From: an uncultured Allomuricauda sp.
GTDB lineage: Bacteria; Bacteroidota; Bacteroidia; Flavobacteriales; Flavobacteriaceae
Direction of reading: 5' to 3'
Assembly (NCBI RefSeq): GCF_947499585.1
Contig: NZ_CANMOO010000002.1
Location: forward strand, 682,001-746,000
DNA: 64,000 nt
Part shown: positions 34,879 through 47,800 of the stretch, in pieces
Position numbering within the stretch: position 1 is the first letter of the stretch
How the letters are laid out: each line of letters opens with the position of its first letter
Translations under genes and position numbers: made by a program
Notes under the pieces: model-generated
What the model was told of the DNA's origin: nothing
Seen by the model: the letters and a program-made list of their open reading frames with translations, nothing else
Database searches by the model: none

Positions 34879-35829
34879 TTAATACATACACCTACAATTA
34901 CTTATACCTTGAAAAAGGTCTAGACCCACAGTTAGAACATGAGTACCAGAACTGTAGCCAAGTATTTCATTGGTAATCACCTGGTAAGAATAACCAAAAT
35001 AAAAATCGCTCTTTTTTAGACCAGCAATAGGAGCTATATATAATGGTTTTCCTACTTGATCATTCAAAAAACGGTAGGTAAGTCCTACATAATAGTAATC
35101 TTCAAAATCGTGGAATCTAAATTTTGCATTTAAATCTGTAACAGAACGGCCATCGCTTTCAAACCATTGAAAAAACACAGAGGGCTCTATTTCTAGCTTA
35201 CTGTTTTTATTTTTTGAAATACTATAACCTGCATAAGCATAATAGTTTCGTAAGGTATTTGGTTCAAAGACAGGGTTGAATTGTGCCAAATCCTTGTTTA
35301 AAATATTCGAAGCATTTAGCGTGATATAGAATTTGTTCAGACGATACAAAAAACCTAAATCAAAATTATGATTGGTAGTGGATTTATCATCCGTTGGTAA
35401 CTGACCATTGTTATCTACAAAATTCTCAACATCAATTCGAAATTGATTAAAATTATACGATATCCCGAAAGAGAGAAAAATATCATCATACCTATTTAAG
35501 ATAAGATGGTGTGCAAAGGAAACCCTTGCTCCTCTTTGTTTGGTTTCCCCATTGCTATCATTGTACATAAGCATACCAATCCCAGATCGGTTTCCGATTC
35601 GTGCATCAGCAGCCAATGTTTGTGTATCTGGTGCATCTTCTATACCTACCCATTGGGTAAGTCCGTTGAGCCTAACTTTAATATGGTCTCCAATTCCCGC
35701 ATAGGTCGGGGACATTAAAAAGGGATTGTCCGCAATATATTGGGATAGCTGCGGAATGGTCAATTCCTGCGCTGCAACACCAAGGGTCAGCGTGAATATA
35801 AAGATTGAGGATAAGAGTTTTTTAAACAT
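34879..35829 (-). CDS. sprF: PorP/SprF-family type IX secretion membrane protein
   Basis: 316 residues from the ATG at 35829, which begins the signal peptide MFKKLLSSIFIFTLTLGVAAQ; a longer in-frame start is not credible. The mature N-terminus LTIPQLSQYIADNPFLMSPTYAG and RIGNRSGIGMLMYNDSNG are hallmark PorP/SprF sequences, followed by an outer-membrane barrel. PorP/SprF proteins are thought to attach type-B-sorted proteins at the cell surface; in Flavobacterium johnsoniae SprF is needed to export SprB. The gene lies 19 nt after the giant sprB-like gene and ends the operon, in the same position as sprF there. Confidence 0.9.
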   Translation of the reverse strand: MFKKLLSSIFIFTLTLGVAAQELTIPQLSQYIADNPFLMSPTYAGIGDHIKVRLNGLTQWVGIEDAPDTQTLAADARIGNRSGIGMLMYNDSNGETKQRGARVSFAHHLILNRYDDIFLSFGISYNFNQFRIDVENFVDNNGQLPTDDKSTTNHNFDLGFLYRLNKFYITLNASNILNKDLAQFNPVFEPNTLRNYYAYAGYSISKNKNSKLEIEPSVFFQWFESDGRSVTDLNAKFRFHDFEDYYYVGLTYRFLNDQVGKPLYIAPIAGLKKSDFYFGYSYQVITNEILGYSSGTHVLTVGLDLFQGISNCRCMY

Positions 35830-35848
35830 GATGTTGTAGGTTAAGCTA

Positions 35849-38800
35849 TCATTGTCTGTATAGGGTAAAATGTCCAATAAATTCACGGTCATCGTTTTCG
35901 CCTTGCAGCTTAATGATGTACCAGTAATCACCGGTGGGCAGCTCGCTGTTGTTGTAGATACCGTTCCATCCGGCATCTCCATATCCCATGCGATAGAGCT
36001 CTCTACCATAACGATCAAAAATGATCATTAGTACGTTAGGGAAGGCTTCTAAGTTGTCCGGCAACCATGTGTCGTTCATACCATCTCCATCTGGGGTAAA
36101 GAAGTTTGGTGTTTCAATATCTATGAATTCCATAAAGATTTCCATAGTTACTTCACATCCATTCTGGTCTACAACCGTAACGGGGTATGTATCTGTTCTA
36201 TTAATGATAAACGTATTATCAGTTCCATTATCAACATCACCAAAGAAGAAGGTATAATCTTCTAAACCTCCTGTAGCAGTGGCTGTAATTTCATTGATAT
36301 TGTTGTTTTCCAGCAACAAGGTCAAAGGCTCAAATCCTGTGATGCTGAAATCAATGGTGTTTGGACATCCATTTGAATGTAAAATGGTAAGGCTATGATC
36401 ACCTGGTGCAATATTGGTAAAATTAGGTGTCAATTGCATTTGTGTTGGGTCTGTGGTATCTAAACCGTATAACACATCACTACTTACCGTTGGATCTTCA
36501 AATACAATCTCCAAAGAATTGGTTGGTAGGTTTCCATCACACTGATACATTGGGGTTACCGTGGCAGCGAGGTTGACACCAGGGTTGATTTCAACAAATA
36601 CATTGGATTCACATCCTTGGGCATCTCTTACAAACACCACATGGGTTCCTGCTGGCAGGTTTTGGAACAGGACTTGATCTAGCACGTAATCTGCATCTGC
36701 ATTGGAATTAAGGCTTGACTCATAAGGAGCCGTTCCACCAGTGATGTCCAATTCAAAGGAACCATCAGCACTATTAAAGCACACTTCATGCATAATGTTT
36801 ATGGCCTGTACCTGAATAGGAGTTGGTTGCAAGATTTCAAACTGGAAAGTTTCAAAACAACCATTTCTATCTTGTGCGATTACATCATAGATACCTGGGG
36901 CTAAATCAGTGAATGTGTTAACGGTATCAAATTGATTTAGGTTTGGAGTAATGGCATATTGAATCTCACCAGTACCTCCTGAAACCTCAACCGTAATTGT
37001 ACCATCTTCTAAACCAGCACAAGTAACATCTGTAGATTCCTGTCTATCTATTTGTAACGGAGCAGGATCAATAATATCAATTACTGAGCTTGTTGCCTGA
37101 CAATCGACACTAATTACATTAATGTAATACTGACCAGCAATAAGTCCATTGAACTCACCAGTAGTTTGTGGACCTGCAACGGATGTTGTCAATCCAGGAT
37201 CTGAAAAGAGTTCATAACTATAATTTCCTAGTCCGCCCACAGCAGTTGCCATTATGGTTGCAGAAGCTTCGCCGGTACAGTTAATAAAGGCAGCTGAATC
37301 ATCTATGATAATATCTAAAGGAACTATAGGATCTACGGTAACCTGATTGGATATCATAGCCTCACATCCAAAAGCGTCACGGACATAGTACTGATATGGA
37401 CCCGCTGGGACTGTGAATGTATGAGTCGTTCCTCCAGCCATTGCTGCATATGAGCCAGGGCTTCCATCAACACTAAATTCATATGGCCCAGTACCTCCTG
37501 CTGCTGAAAGCTCTATTTGAGCTTGAGCGGTACAGGTTAGTTGTGTTAATTGAATCAAATTAGCCATAACCTCAACAGGTTCGGAAATTGTCACCTGAAT
37601 GGTTTCAATACCACAACTCCATCCATCAGAAACCGTAATGCTATATATTCCAGCGCCTAAGTTGTTGAAAATAGAACTTGATTGCGCGCCAGAGGTCGAT
37701 GTAATAGTTGTTCCGGTTGGATCATAAACATTCAATTGATATTGATAAACCCCTTCGCCATTCAATACATTAATAGCAGAAACGGTTGCATTGGTATCAC
37801 CATAGCAAACTAAGTTGGTTGGTGTGGCATCAATATCTGCCGTAATTGGTATTGGTTGTACAAGCACAATTGGCTCATTGATAATACAGCCAGCATTATC
37901 TGTAATTTGAACATCGAAAGTGCCAGCTGATAGACCAGAGAACACAAAACTTACTACATTATTGGCATTGTAAACCTGAGTTGTTGTAGTATTGGTTAAT
38001 TGAATATTGTATGGAGTAAACCCGCCATCAGGAGACACTTCAATCTCACCTTGATCATTAGTACAGGTAACATTGGCCACTTCGACAGGAGTTGCTGTTA
38101 ATGCTCTATCTGGAGATGCAATGGTAACGGTATTTGAAGTTTCATTACACAATGGATTCCCAGTTTGCGTTACTTGCACATAATAGTTTCCACCCGAAAG
38201 TCCACCAATAGGACGTGGGTTTACACTTGTATCGGTATTAACCAAACCACCTACAGGGTTATTGGAGCTATCAAAAACTTGATAGTCATACGTTCCTGTG
38301 TATCCTGTTATATTGATTTCAAGCGCACCGTTGTTATCACCAAAACAGATGGCAGGGGCAGTTGCTGTTGCAACCACTTCAATCAGGTCATAAGGAAGAA
38401 TTTCATATGGAGTGGTATCCACAAAACAACCTGTAACTGTATCCGTAATTCTGAAGGTATAACTACCCGGAGCAGTTAAATCAAAGGTTGTGGTAACATT
38501 GGTTGGTGTTCCAGTAAGTGTACCTAAGGTATTGCCCACAGGCAACAATTCGTAGGTATATGCATTTGCTGGATTTCCATCGTCTGTAACCGTAATCAAT
38601 ACTTCCTCAGCATTGTTACATGTGATTGCTAAGTTTTGTGTAACCGCAGCAGTAAACACATTGATAGGTTGAATAGGTGCTACTATTGCCGTTTGCGGAC
38701 AAGAGTTGGCATCTGTAACAAATACTGTAATGTTTTGTACAGCTCCAGTATCCACTACATCAAAAGTATTAGCGGTTTGGAAGTTAATATTGTCAATACT

Positions 38801-41800
38801 ATATAAGTAAGGCCCTGTTCCTCCTCCTGCAGTTACCGTAATGGTTGAGGTATTTACTGTATTACCAGCATTACACAAGAATGGTGTTGCAGTTGCAGAT
38901 ACATTAAGAGCAGTTGGCTCTGTAACAGTTTCATCATGGAAATCATCACAAGACCTTGATGAAATTACCCGTGCACGATAATCTCCTTGTGGAAGGTTAT
39001 CAAAAACAGGACTGTTTTGTGCAGCTCTATAGGGCACTACAAGGTTTGACATTTCGTAAAGCTCGTAGGTATAAATTGGATTAACCGCTGAGGCTGGATC
39101 TAATTCTACCGTGAGGCTTCCATCAGAACCACCATTACAACTTACAGGGTTCATCACCACGTTGGTAATAACAGGATCAACTTTATCGTCTAAACTTTGT
39201 GTTACTACAATGGTACAAGGAGTAACAGTATCTCCATCTGTAACCGTAAAAGTGTAGGTTCCTGGCTGCGTAAGCCCTGTGAAGATACCTGTAGCATTAT
39301 TTGCAGTTGTAAGTCCATCGGGGAAAAGCACATCGAAAGTTAGGTTGGCAGAACCACCATTTACATTAATGGTTATATGGCCGCCAGGATCTGGTGTACA
39401 ATCAATCGGTTTTACCACAGTTGGAGTTGCGGTCATTGCATTGAGCAACACTACCGGTCCAACAAGTGTATTACAGGCCCACTGATCTTCTATATATACT
39501 TCGTAAGAACCTTCTCCTAAACCTGAGAAAACAGGGTTTGTCTGTGGAGAGCCAACATTGGCACCATTACGAACAAGTTGATAGGTATAGTTGCTTCCTT
39601 GACCACCCGTTACAGGGTTAGCTGCAGGAATACCCACAACCTCAATTTCACCTTGGAGGTTAGTACAGTTTTCTTGATTGATTTGCAGATCTGCCACAAT
39701 TGGTGATGGATCTACTAAGTTTTCATTTGGCAACTGGAATTCACATCCATTTTGATCTGCAACCCAAACCTGATAATCTGTTCCTGGACCAGCACCACCA
39801 GCTAAACCAGAGAACAACGGAGAAGCTTGATAACTTCCAGGGAATGTTGGTGAAGGATTGGAAGCCAAATCTACGAAGTAGGTATAGCCACCCCATCCAC
39901 CAGCAGGGTTAATAATTTCGATGCTACCATCGCCAAGGGCACAGGTTACCGGAGTAATTTGAGTATTTGCAGAAATGCCAACACTTGGACCCGCAATATT
40001 AAATGATTGCGTATAGGTACAAGCTGAACCTGGAGGGTTTGTATCTTCTACTTCAATGAAATATGTTCCAGCCGCTAGCGTACTAATAGTGAAACTACCA
40101 TCTGCATCTGAACCTGTTGAAGTAACATCATCAAGCAAGTTGGTTGGTGTATTGTTTACATCATAGTATAGCGTATAATTGGTCGCACTTAGATATGTCA
40201 CAGCACTGGAGTCTTGAAGATTTAACTGAACTGTACCATTGGTATCACCAAAACAAGTAATATTGGTTGTATTGACTACGATTAAGTCAAGCACTTGTGG
40301 ATCAACGACTTCATGTGATGTTGTAGTGATACATCCAGTTACCGTATTTCTAACTTCAAAATTATGAGTTCCGATGGCAAGACCAGTAAAGCTTCCTGAA
40401 GGTTGGAAACCACCTGCTGGCAAGAGTCTAAACTCATAATTGGCAGGAGTAGTTGTAGAATTTGTTATAGAACCCGTAGCGGTAATAGTGATGTCTTCAC
40501 CGGTTACACAAGTAGCGGCTACGTCAACTGCTGCACTTGCGCTTAGCAATTCATCAAAAGGATTGATGGTCTCGGTTACGGTTGCAAAACAACCATTACT
40601 ATCATAAACATTTATGGTATAACTTCCACCTGCAGGATCTGTCTCGTTAAATACATTGCTTGCTCCAGACTGAACAACTACAGGAGCTTCAACAGGAACA
40701 GTGTTTGGATCATCTTCTTCTATAAACTCATAAATAACATAGGTTCCACTACCTCCTACTATTGGTCCTGTTGGTAATGGAGTAGTACCAGTATTTACGG
40801 TAATGGTTGCATTGTCTCTATTATTTCCGGTCGTACATCCAAATTCAACCACTTCTGTTGACACATTAGTAATTGGATCAGGTTGTGTAATTACTTGAGT
40901 CAGTGTTGTAGAACAACCGTTTGCAGCAGTCACTTCAATAGTATATGTTATTCCCGCAGCTGTTCCTTCCAATCCTGTAAAAGATGCAGTAGCATCACTA
41001 TTGTTGGTTGGTAAAATTGGGAAAGCAGCGCCACTTCCTGGGCCTGAAATGATTTCAAAAGCATATGCTCCGATACCATTATCTATAGCACTTACATTAA
41101 TGGTTCCGTCATCATCACCATTACAAGTAACATTTGTACTTGAAGTGATATTGAATGAAGGCGTTATTGCTGGATCAACAACAATATTGGCCACTCTAGT
41201 ACAGGGTGTTGCTGTATTGTTGTCATAAACGGTTATCGTATAATTTTCTGGTGTAGTAGTGTTGAAAACAAAAGGATTGCTAAGCAATGCTGTTTTGGCC
41301 ACTACTGTACCCGTACCATCAGTAATTTCGTAGTCATAACTTCCAGCAAAACCTAAGTTGTCACCAGAACCAGAAAGGACTTCTATGGTAATTTGAGCAT
41401 CATCTGGAGCTCCAGAACAATCCAACAATTTTGTAAGGGCAATATCTACCTCTAGAACAGGATGAACAGTTACTGTACTTGTTGCAGAACAACCATTGCT
41501 ATCCAAAATAGCAACATTATATGTTCCTGCAATTACATTGTTGAATATACCTGCATTGTCTTCGTATGTTGTGCCATTGTCTAAAGAGTATAACACTTGA
41601 GCTGCACCACTTGTTGCCGTTATGGTAACTGTTGATGGATTGGAACAGTTGTCAACAGCAATTGCGTCAATAGTTGGATTTGGAGTAAGTGTTAACGCAA
41701 CATTTCCTAAAGGCGCAGAACAACCATATTGATCCTCAATGGTCACATGATAATTTCCGGCAGGTGAATTTGCAGGAATCTCTATTGGGTTATCTGATGT

Positions 41801-44800
41801 GGATGCGATTGTAACAAAAGGAGCAGGTCCGGTTACAGTATACGTGTAAGTACCGCCACCACCAAATGGGCTTTGAATCTGAATCAATCCTGGGGTATCA
41901 CAACTTATGTTTTGTAGTGCCACAGGTGTTCCAGTTAAAGGATCTAATTCTTCTAGGATAACATTTTCACTACCGGTAACACAATTGTTTGGTGCAGACC
42001 CCTGTATTTCAACAAAATATGTTCCAGCTGCAAGCCCAGCCAACGGCGCAACAGGTACTGTAAAAGAATCACCAGTTGTAAATGCCGCAACCGTTCCCGA
42101 GTTAATGGAAATTGCTGGATTTGAAATTTCAAAAAGGTTCCAGTTAAAGGTTCCGCCTAATTCCCCCGGAGTATTTTCAGTTACGGTATAGGTAATCTGT
42201 CCATTGCTGGCACCATCACATGAAGGTGTCACATCAGCTGTAATAACAATTGGTGGTGGAGCAACATCGTTTACGTTTACTGTACTTTGTCTCACACAAG
42301 GTGTTGAATCGCGCACGTAAAACACATAAGTCCTTCCAGGAACTAAACCTGCAAAGAGATGACTGCCTGCTGTCGGAGCAGTCCATGTGGCCGTTAATGG
42401 GTCAAAGGTTGTTGGGTCTTCTGTATATGCATATTCATAATTAGGCAATCCTTGAGTTCCTTGAACAGTGACTTGCAGGTCATTACAATCAACAACAATG
42501 GCCGCAATAGTAATATTCAAATCATCTAATGGATAAGGAATAATATATTGGGGCAAATCAACTCGGCAAATTCTGTTATTTGATCCATCTATAGTTCTTA
42601 TGGAAGGGTTTACAACTGTTCCAGACGCATATGGCACACCGGTAAAGGTGTCGCTAGTTTGCCAAGTAGTTCCGCCATCTGCACTGAATTCTAATGTGCC
42701 CGTCAAGGTCAAAGGATAATTATCAAACTCAAAACCGTAAAGATTTGGATCTGGATCACAACCAGGAGGCAAAATAGAAAGGATATCTGCCGTAAGTTCA
42801 TCAGGGTTTGAAACAGTTACTGGTGTTTCTGAAACAGTACAACCCGTAGCATCGGTTATATTTATAGTGTAATCACCAGGCATTAGGTTGAAATACGTTC
42901 TACTACTAGCCAAGACATTAGTATCTGTTTGGTCTGAAGCCCCAGCATTGTCCAAGTCAATAATTTGAATGGTATATGGGCCTATTCCTGAGGTAATATC
43001 TACAAGAATAGAACCTGTGCCATCATGACATAGCGGGTCTGTTGGGGTATTGGTTACGGTTAATGGCGTAGCAGGATTAACTGTTACCGTCTCAACATAA
43101 TCGCAATATGCGTTTGCAACTGAAGTATCTCTTACATAAACATCATAGTCTCCATCATTTCCTGTGGTTACAGCAAAAGTATTTGTAGCTGAAAACAGTC
43201 CAGCCGGACTTGTTGTTGTTGGAACAAAGGCGTATTCCAAGTTTGTTAAAGCAGCTGGTGCGGTAACGGTTATACTTCCGTCTGCACAAGTGCTGATATC
43301 AACAACATCAACGGTTGGAGCTGGGTGTATGGTAACATTTTCCAATGTCCCTGTACATCCAAAGCCATCTCGCACATTGATGGTATAATTTCCGGAAGGA
43401 AGGTTTGTAAAGGTATGTGTTGTCGCAGTTGCTGGAGTTGGTGTTACCCAAGGCCCCCCATCTAAGCTAAATTCATAATCGTTGTTACCTGCAGTAACAT
43501 CTATTTGAATGGTACCATCATTATTTCCACCGTAACAAGCCGTAAAGGTGTAAGTAATTGGAATAAATGGAGCCACTGTTAATGCTGTATCTATTGGATC
43601 TTCACAGCCATTTGCGTCTCTAGCGCGTACGATATAATCTCCAGCAGCAAGCCCGGAGAAAACAGTTAAATTTTGGTAAGCAGTTATAACTCCGCCAACA
43701 CCATCTTCTAGTTGGTACTCATATGCTGGTGTTCCTCCAGAAACAGAGGCAGTAATAGTGGCACCACCATTTATACAGGTTATTCCATCCGTAATTAATG
43801 CCGTTGTTGTAAGAGCTACAGGTTCTGATAATGCTTGTGACAAAGGAATGGAACACGTATTGTCCAATACATCCCTAACCTCTATATTATGAGGGGTTGC
43901 CGGACCGAGTCCAGAAATTGTAACTGGACTTGCAAAAGCGGTGGTATATGGTCCAACGCCGCCCAATCTGTATTCAAAACCATTTACGGCATCAAAATTT
44001 TCTACTTCAAAAGTGATTGTCCCGTCATTGTCACCATTACATGTGATATCTGAAAATCCTGTAATAGCAGCAGCAAATGCATTTCCAGCCTCTACTTCTA
44101 CATTTACGGTTAAGGTTCCAGCACAAACTTCAGGTATTTGTATGGCCTGAATGTCATCTATGGCAATATCATTTCCACTTGTGGCACCATCTCTTGTTCT
44201 AATAACTATATCAAGGTTAGTTAAGGCCCCTGGATTAAGACTTACTGTATAGTTGTACCAATCGTCAAGATTCATGTGCTTTGGAACAAGTCCTGTGGTT
44301 GTGCTAGCAACTACGGCCAATACTGGATCGGCTTCAAGAGGATTGACCAATTGAATCTCAACATTAGGATCATTTTGTGTGTTCCCTATGTCCCCCCTTA
44401 GTAGGTTAAATGCTTCTAATGAAATGGTGATATCCCTATTGGGGATAATTTCAACTCCCCTTTTGGCATAAATGATTCCATTTGGACCGGCCACACCGCC
44501 TACGTTGATAGCCAAGAATCTACCGCCTGGAGTTAACGAAGCGTCATTGGGACTTCTCCATGGGCCAAAAGGATTTAATATTGATTGTGTTACGGAATAT
44601 TCACCGTCATTAATATTGGAGTTTGGACTATTACAGACTGCTGTAGTTCCGTTTTGAGGTTCATAACAATACACAGGGTCTATTTCAGATATACTGGTAT
44701 CTGGCCCCACCCCAAAATCTTCAAGGAGTAAAACACTTGGAGATGGAGGTGTATTATTAGTGTAATTTACCGTAATAGTATGTGAACCAACCAACACATT

Positions 44801-47800
44801 GTCAAATACATTGGAAGTATTCGGAGTGTTTGGTGTGGCATCAATTTCGTATGTATAACTGTATCCTGCATTATCAGGAGTTATTGTAATTATTCCTTCG
44901 CCGTCACATTCGTAATCTATTGCAGCTGTTACCCCGGGTGGAGTTGGTTCTGGATCAATAGTAACCGTCATTGGGAATGTACAGGTATTAGCATCCTGGA
45001 TGAACAATGTGTGAGTTCCAGGTAGAAGAAATCCAATAGGATTTGCACCGTAATTGGTTCCACCATCAAAACTATATTGATATGGTGCGGTACCCCCAAT
45101 GGCATTTGTAATTCTTACTTCAGCACCAAGGCCTGGATTACATTCAGCCAATTGTGTTACTGCAGCAGACGCAGAGAGGGTCAATGGTTCTGTGATATTA
45201 TAAATCTCTGTAATATCACAATTGTTGGCATCTCTTACTCTTATGTTAAAGCTTCCTGCCTGTTGATTTACAAAAGTGTTGGAAGGTTGATACGTTGTTC
45301 CGTTGTTAATACTGTATTGATATGGAGCTTCCCCTCCACTAGCAGTTATGGTTATGGTCGCTTGTGCTTCTCCACTACACTGTATTCCAGTGTCAACTAT
45401 TGATAAAGCCAGCGGAGCATCTTGTGCAATATTTAGGTCAAATGAAGCTTCACAAAAACCTAGATTACCTCCATTGTCTCTTACGTAAACATCATAATCG
45501 CCTGCTCCTGTTATACTTACCGGGTTGGTTGTGGAAAATACTGTTGGAGAAGCCCCATTTGCTACTATAGCATAGACATAATTGTTATCACCTCCTGCAG
45601 CTGTAATATTTACATTGGTGCTTGTGGCACACGCAGTAATATTTGGTGCGGAAGCAATAACGTTTAATTCTGAATCAATAGTAATAGACGCACTATCGGT
45701 ACAGTTTTTTCCATCCCTTACATCAATGGAATAAGTTCCTGGTGTTAATCCAGCAAACACATTACCAGCTCCAAATGCACCGCCATTAAGGCTATATTGA
45801 AAATTTCCATCACCACCAGAAGTTACATTTGCAGTAAGCGTTAAGCCTACAGCATCATCGTAACAAGTGTCATTTGGTACTATTGCAAGAACCGGAGCAA
45901 TAGCTGGGTCAAGATCAAAAGTTGTTGTAACCACACATCCATTAACATCTGTGACCGATGCACTATATGTTCCTGTTTGAGTCAGCCCACTAAACGCACC
46001 TGTAGCATTTGTGCCAAAAGGAGTTGCATCTGGGTTTGTCAAGGCAAATGTATTGCCCCCCCATCCACCTGTTGAGGTCAAGATTACACTCCCGTCCGTA
46101 GGGCAAGTAGGCTGAGTTTCGGATGCACTTATTGTTAAAGCCGCCGCCGGAGCATTTACAGTTACATTAGCCGTTGCTGTACAGTTGGTTAAATTATCTG
46201 TTACGATAATTGTGTATGTTCCATCGTCCAGCCCTGTTAAAGGAATTGCAGCATTGGTTTCGTTATTTCCTGAAAAGTTAGATGGCCCTGTTACTGAATA
46301 GTTATAATCAGTATTAAAATCAGCAACCGTAAAAGTTACTTCGCCATCTGTATCAGTAAAACAGGTGATATTACTTATTAATTGTCCGGTAACATTAATT
46401 TCTAAAACGGGATTTATGGTAAAGGTTTCATTGTAAGTACAACCTTTGTTATCCGTTACATTGAACGTATAAGTTCCCGGAGAAAGACCATCAAAATCAG
46501 CAGAATTACCTGTGATTGAAGTAGCTGCTATTGGCGCTGGCGCGGTGATTTCAAACACAAAAGGCGTGTTCCCATTCACTGCGGTTACAGTAACACCTGA
46601 TGTTAACGCAGGACAGCTAGGTATCGAAGCTGCAAAGGTTAAATCTGTTGGGGGATTTAGAGGGTCCAATGTAATCGCATTGGTCACAAACGTACAATTG
46701 TTTGCATCACGAATGGTGATGGAATATGTTCCGTTTGTAAGGTTGGAAAAGCGTTCTGCTCCCACTCCGTTAACGAAGTTTACACCATCAATACTGTATT
46801 CATATGGAGCAGTGCCGCCAACAATATTTTGGGCTTCTATTATCCCTTGTTGTAAACAAGTGTAGTCTTGAATTAAAACAGCATCCCCCGATACACCAGA
46901 GGCCGGCCCGCTAATAGTATAATTTTCGAAGTAATCACATGAGGAACTTCCTTTTCTTTGGTTTAAGCGAACAGAATAATCTCCCTGTGGAAGGTTTGTA
47001 AAACTCCCTGATGTGTTGGAATCAATTTCAATACCGTTGGAATCAATCAAGAAAAAAGTGACTTGATATCCATTGGTATTGGTCATATTAAATGAAATGG
47101 TTCCATCACTTGCGCCAAAACAGGTTTCATCTGTTTCTGCCGTGGTGTATTGCACGGCAGGCTCAAAGAAAATAGTTACCGTATTAGAAAAAGCAGAACA
47201 GTTATTTCTGTCGACAATAACAAAAGTATAATCCCCTGGATCTAAAATATCGAATATAACACTTGTTTGATATGCACTCGGCGGAATGTCCCCAACTGTT
47301 GGGTAGGAAGTTATTGTTGTGCCCCCAGTATCTACATAAGACCAAACAGCGTAAGTATGCGGAGTTTGTCCACCAGTTGATTCCATTTGAATATTGCCTT
47401 CTCTACAAGTAATATGTTGAGAAACCCTGGCAGTAAGAGCAAGATCTGTTAAATCGTTAATGGTAACTTGCTCATTATAGGCACAACCATCATCGGTTGA
47501 AATGGCCACATCATATACCCCATCATTTAGATTTTCAAATGTATAGTTGTTATCGCTGGAAGGGCCAAAGGTGTCTACGATAGTTCCGCCTTGAGATATT
47601 TCGTAGTAATACTGAGGCTCAACATTTAAAACGGATATTGCTATTTCCCCAAGGCCATTACAATCCGTATCCGTAGGTACAACATCTACCTGAAAATCCC
47701 TATCAAGAATACCGATATTGTCCAAGATGAACACACAACCATCAACAACACCTTGTTGCCTCATTTCAACCGTGTAGGCGCCATTGGTGGTAATGTCAAA

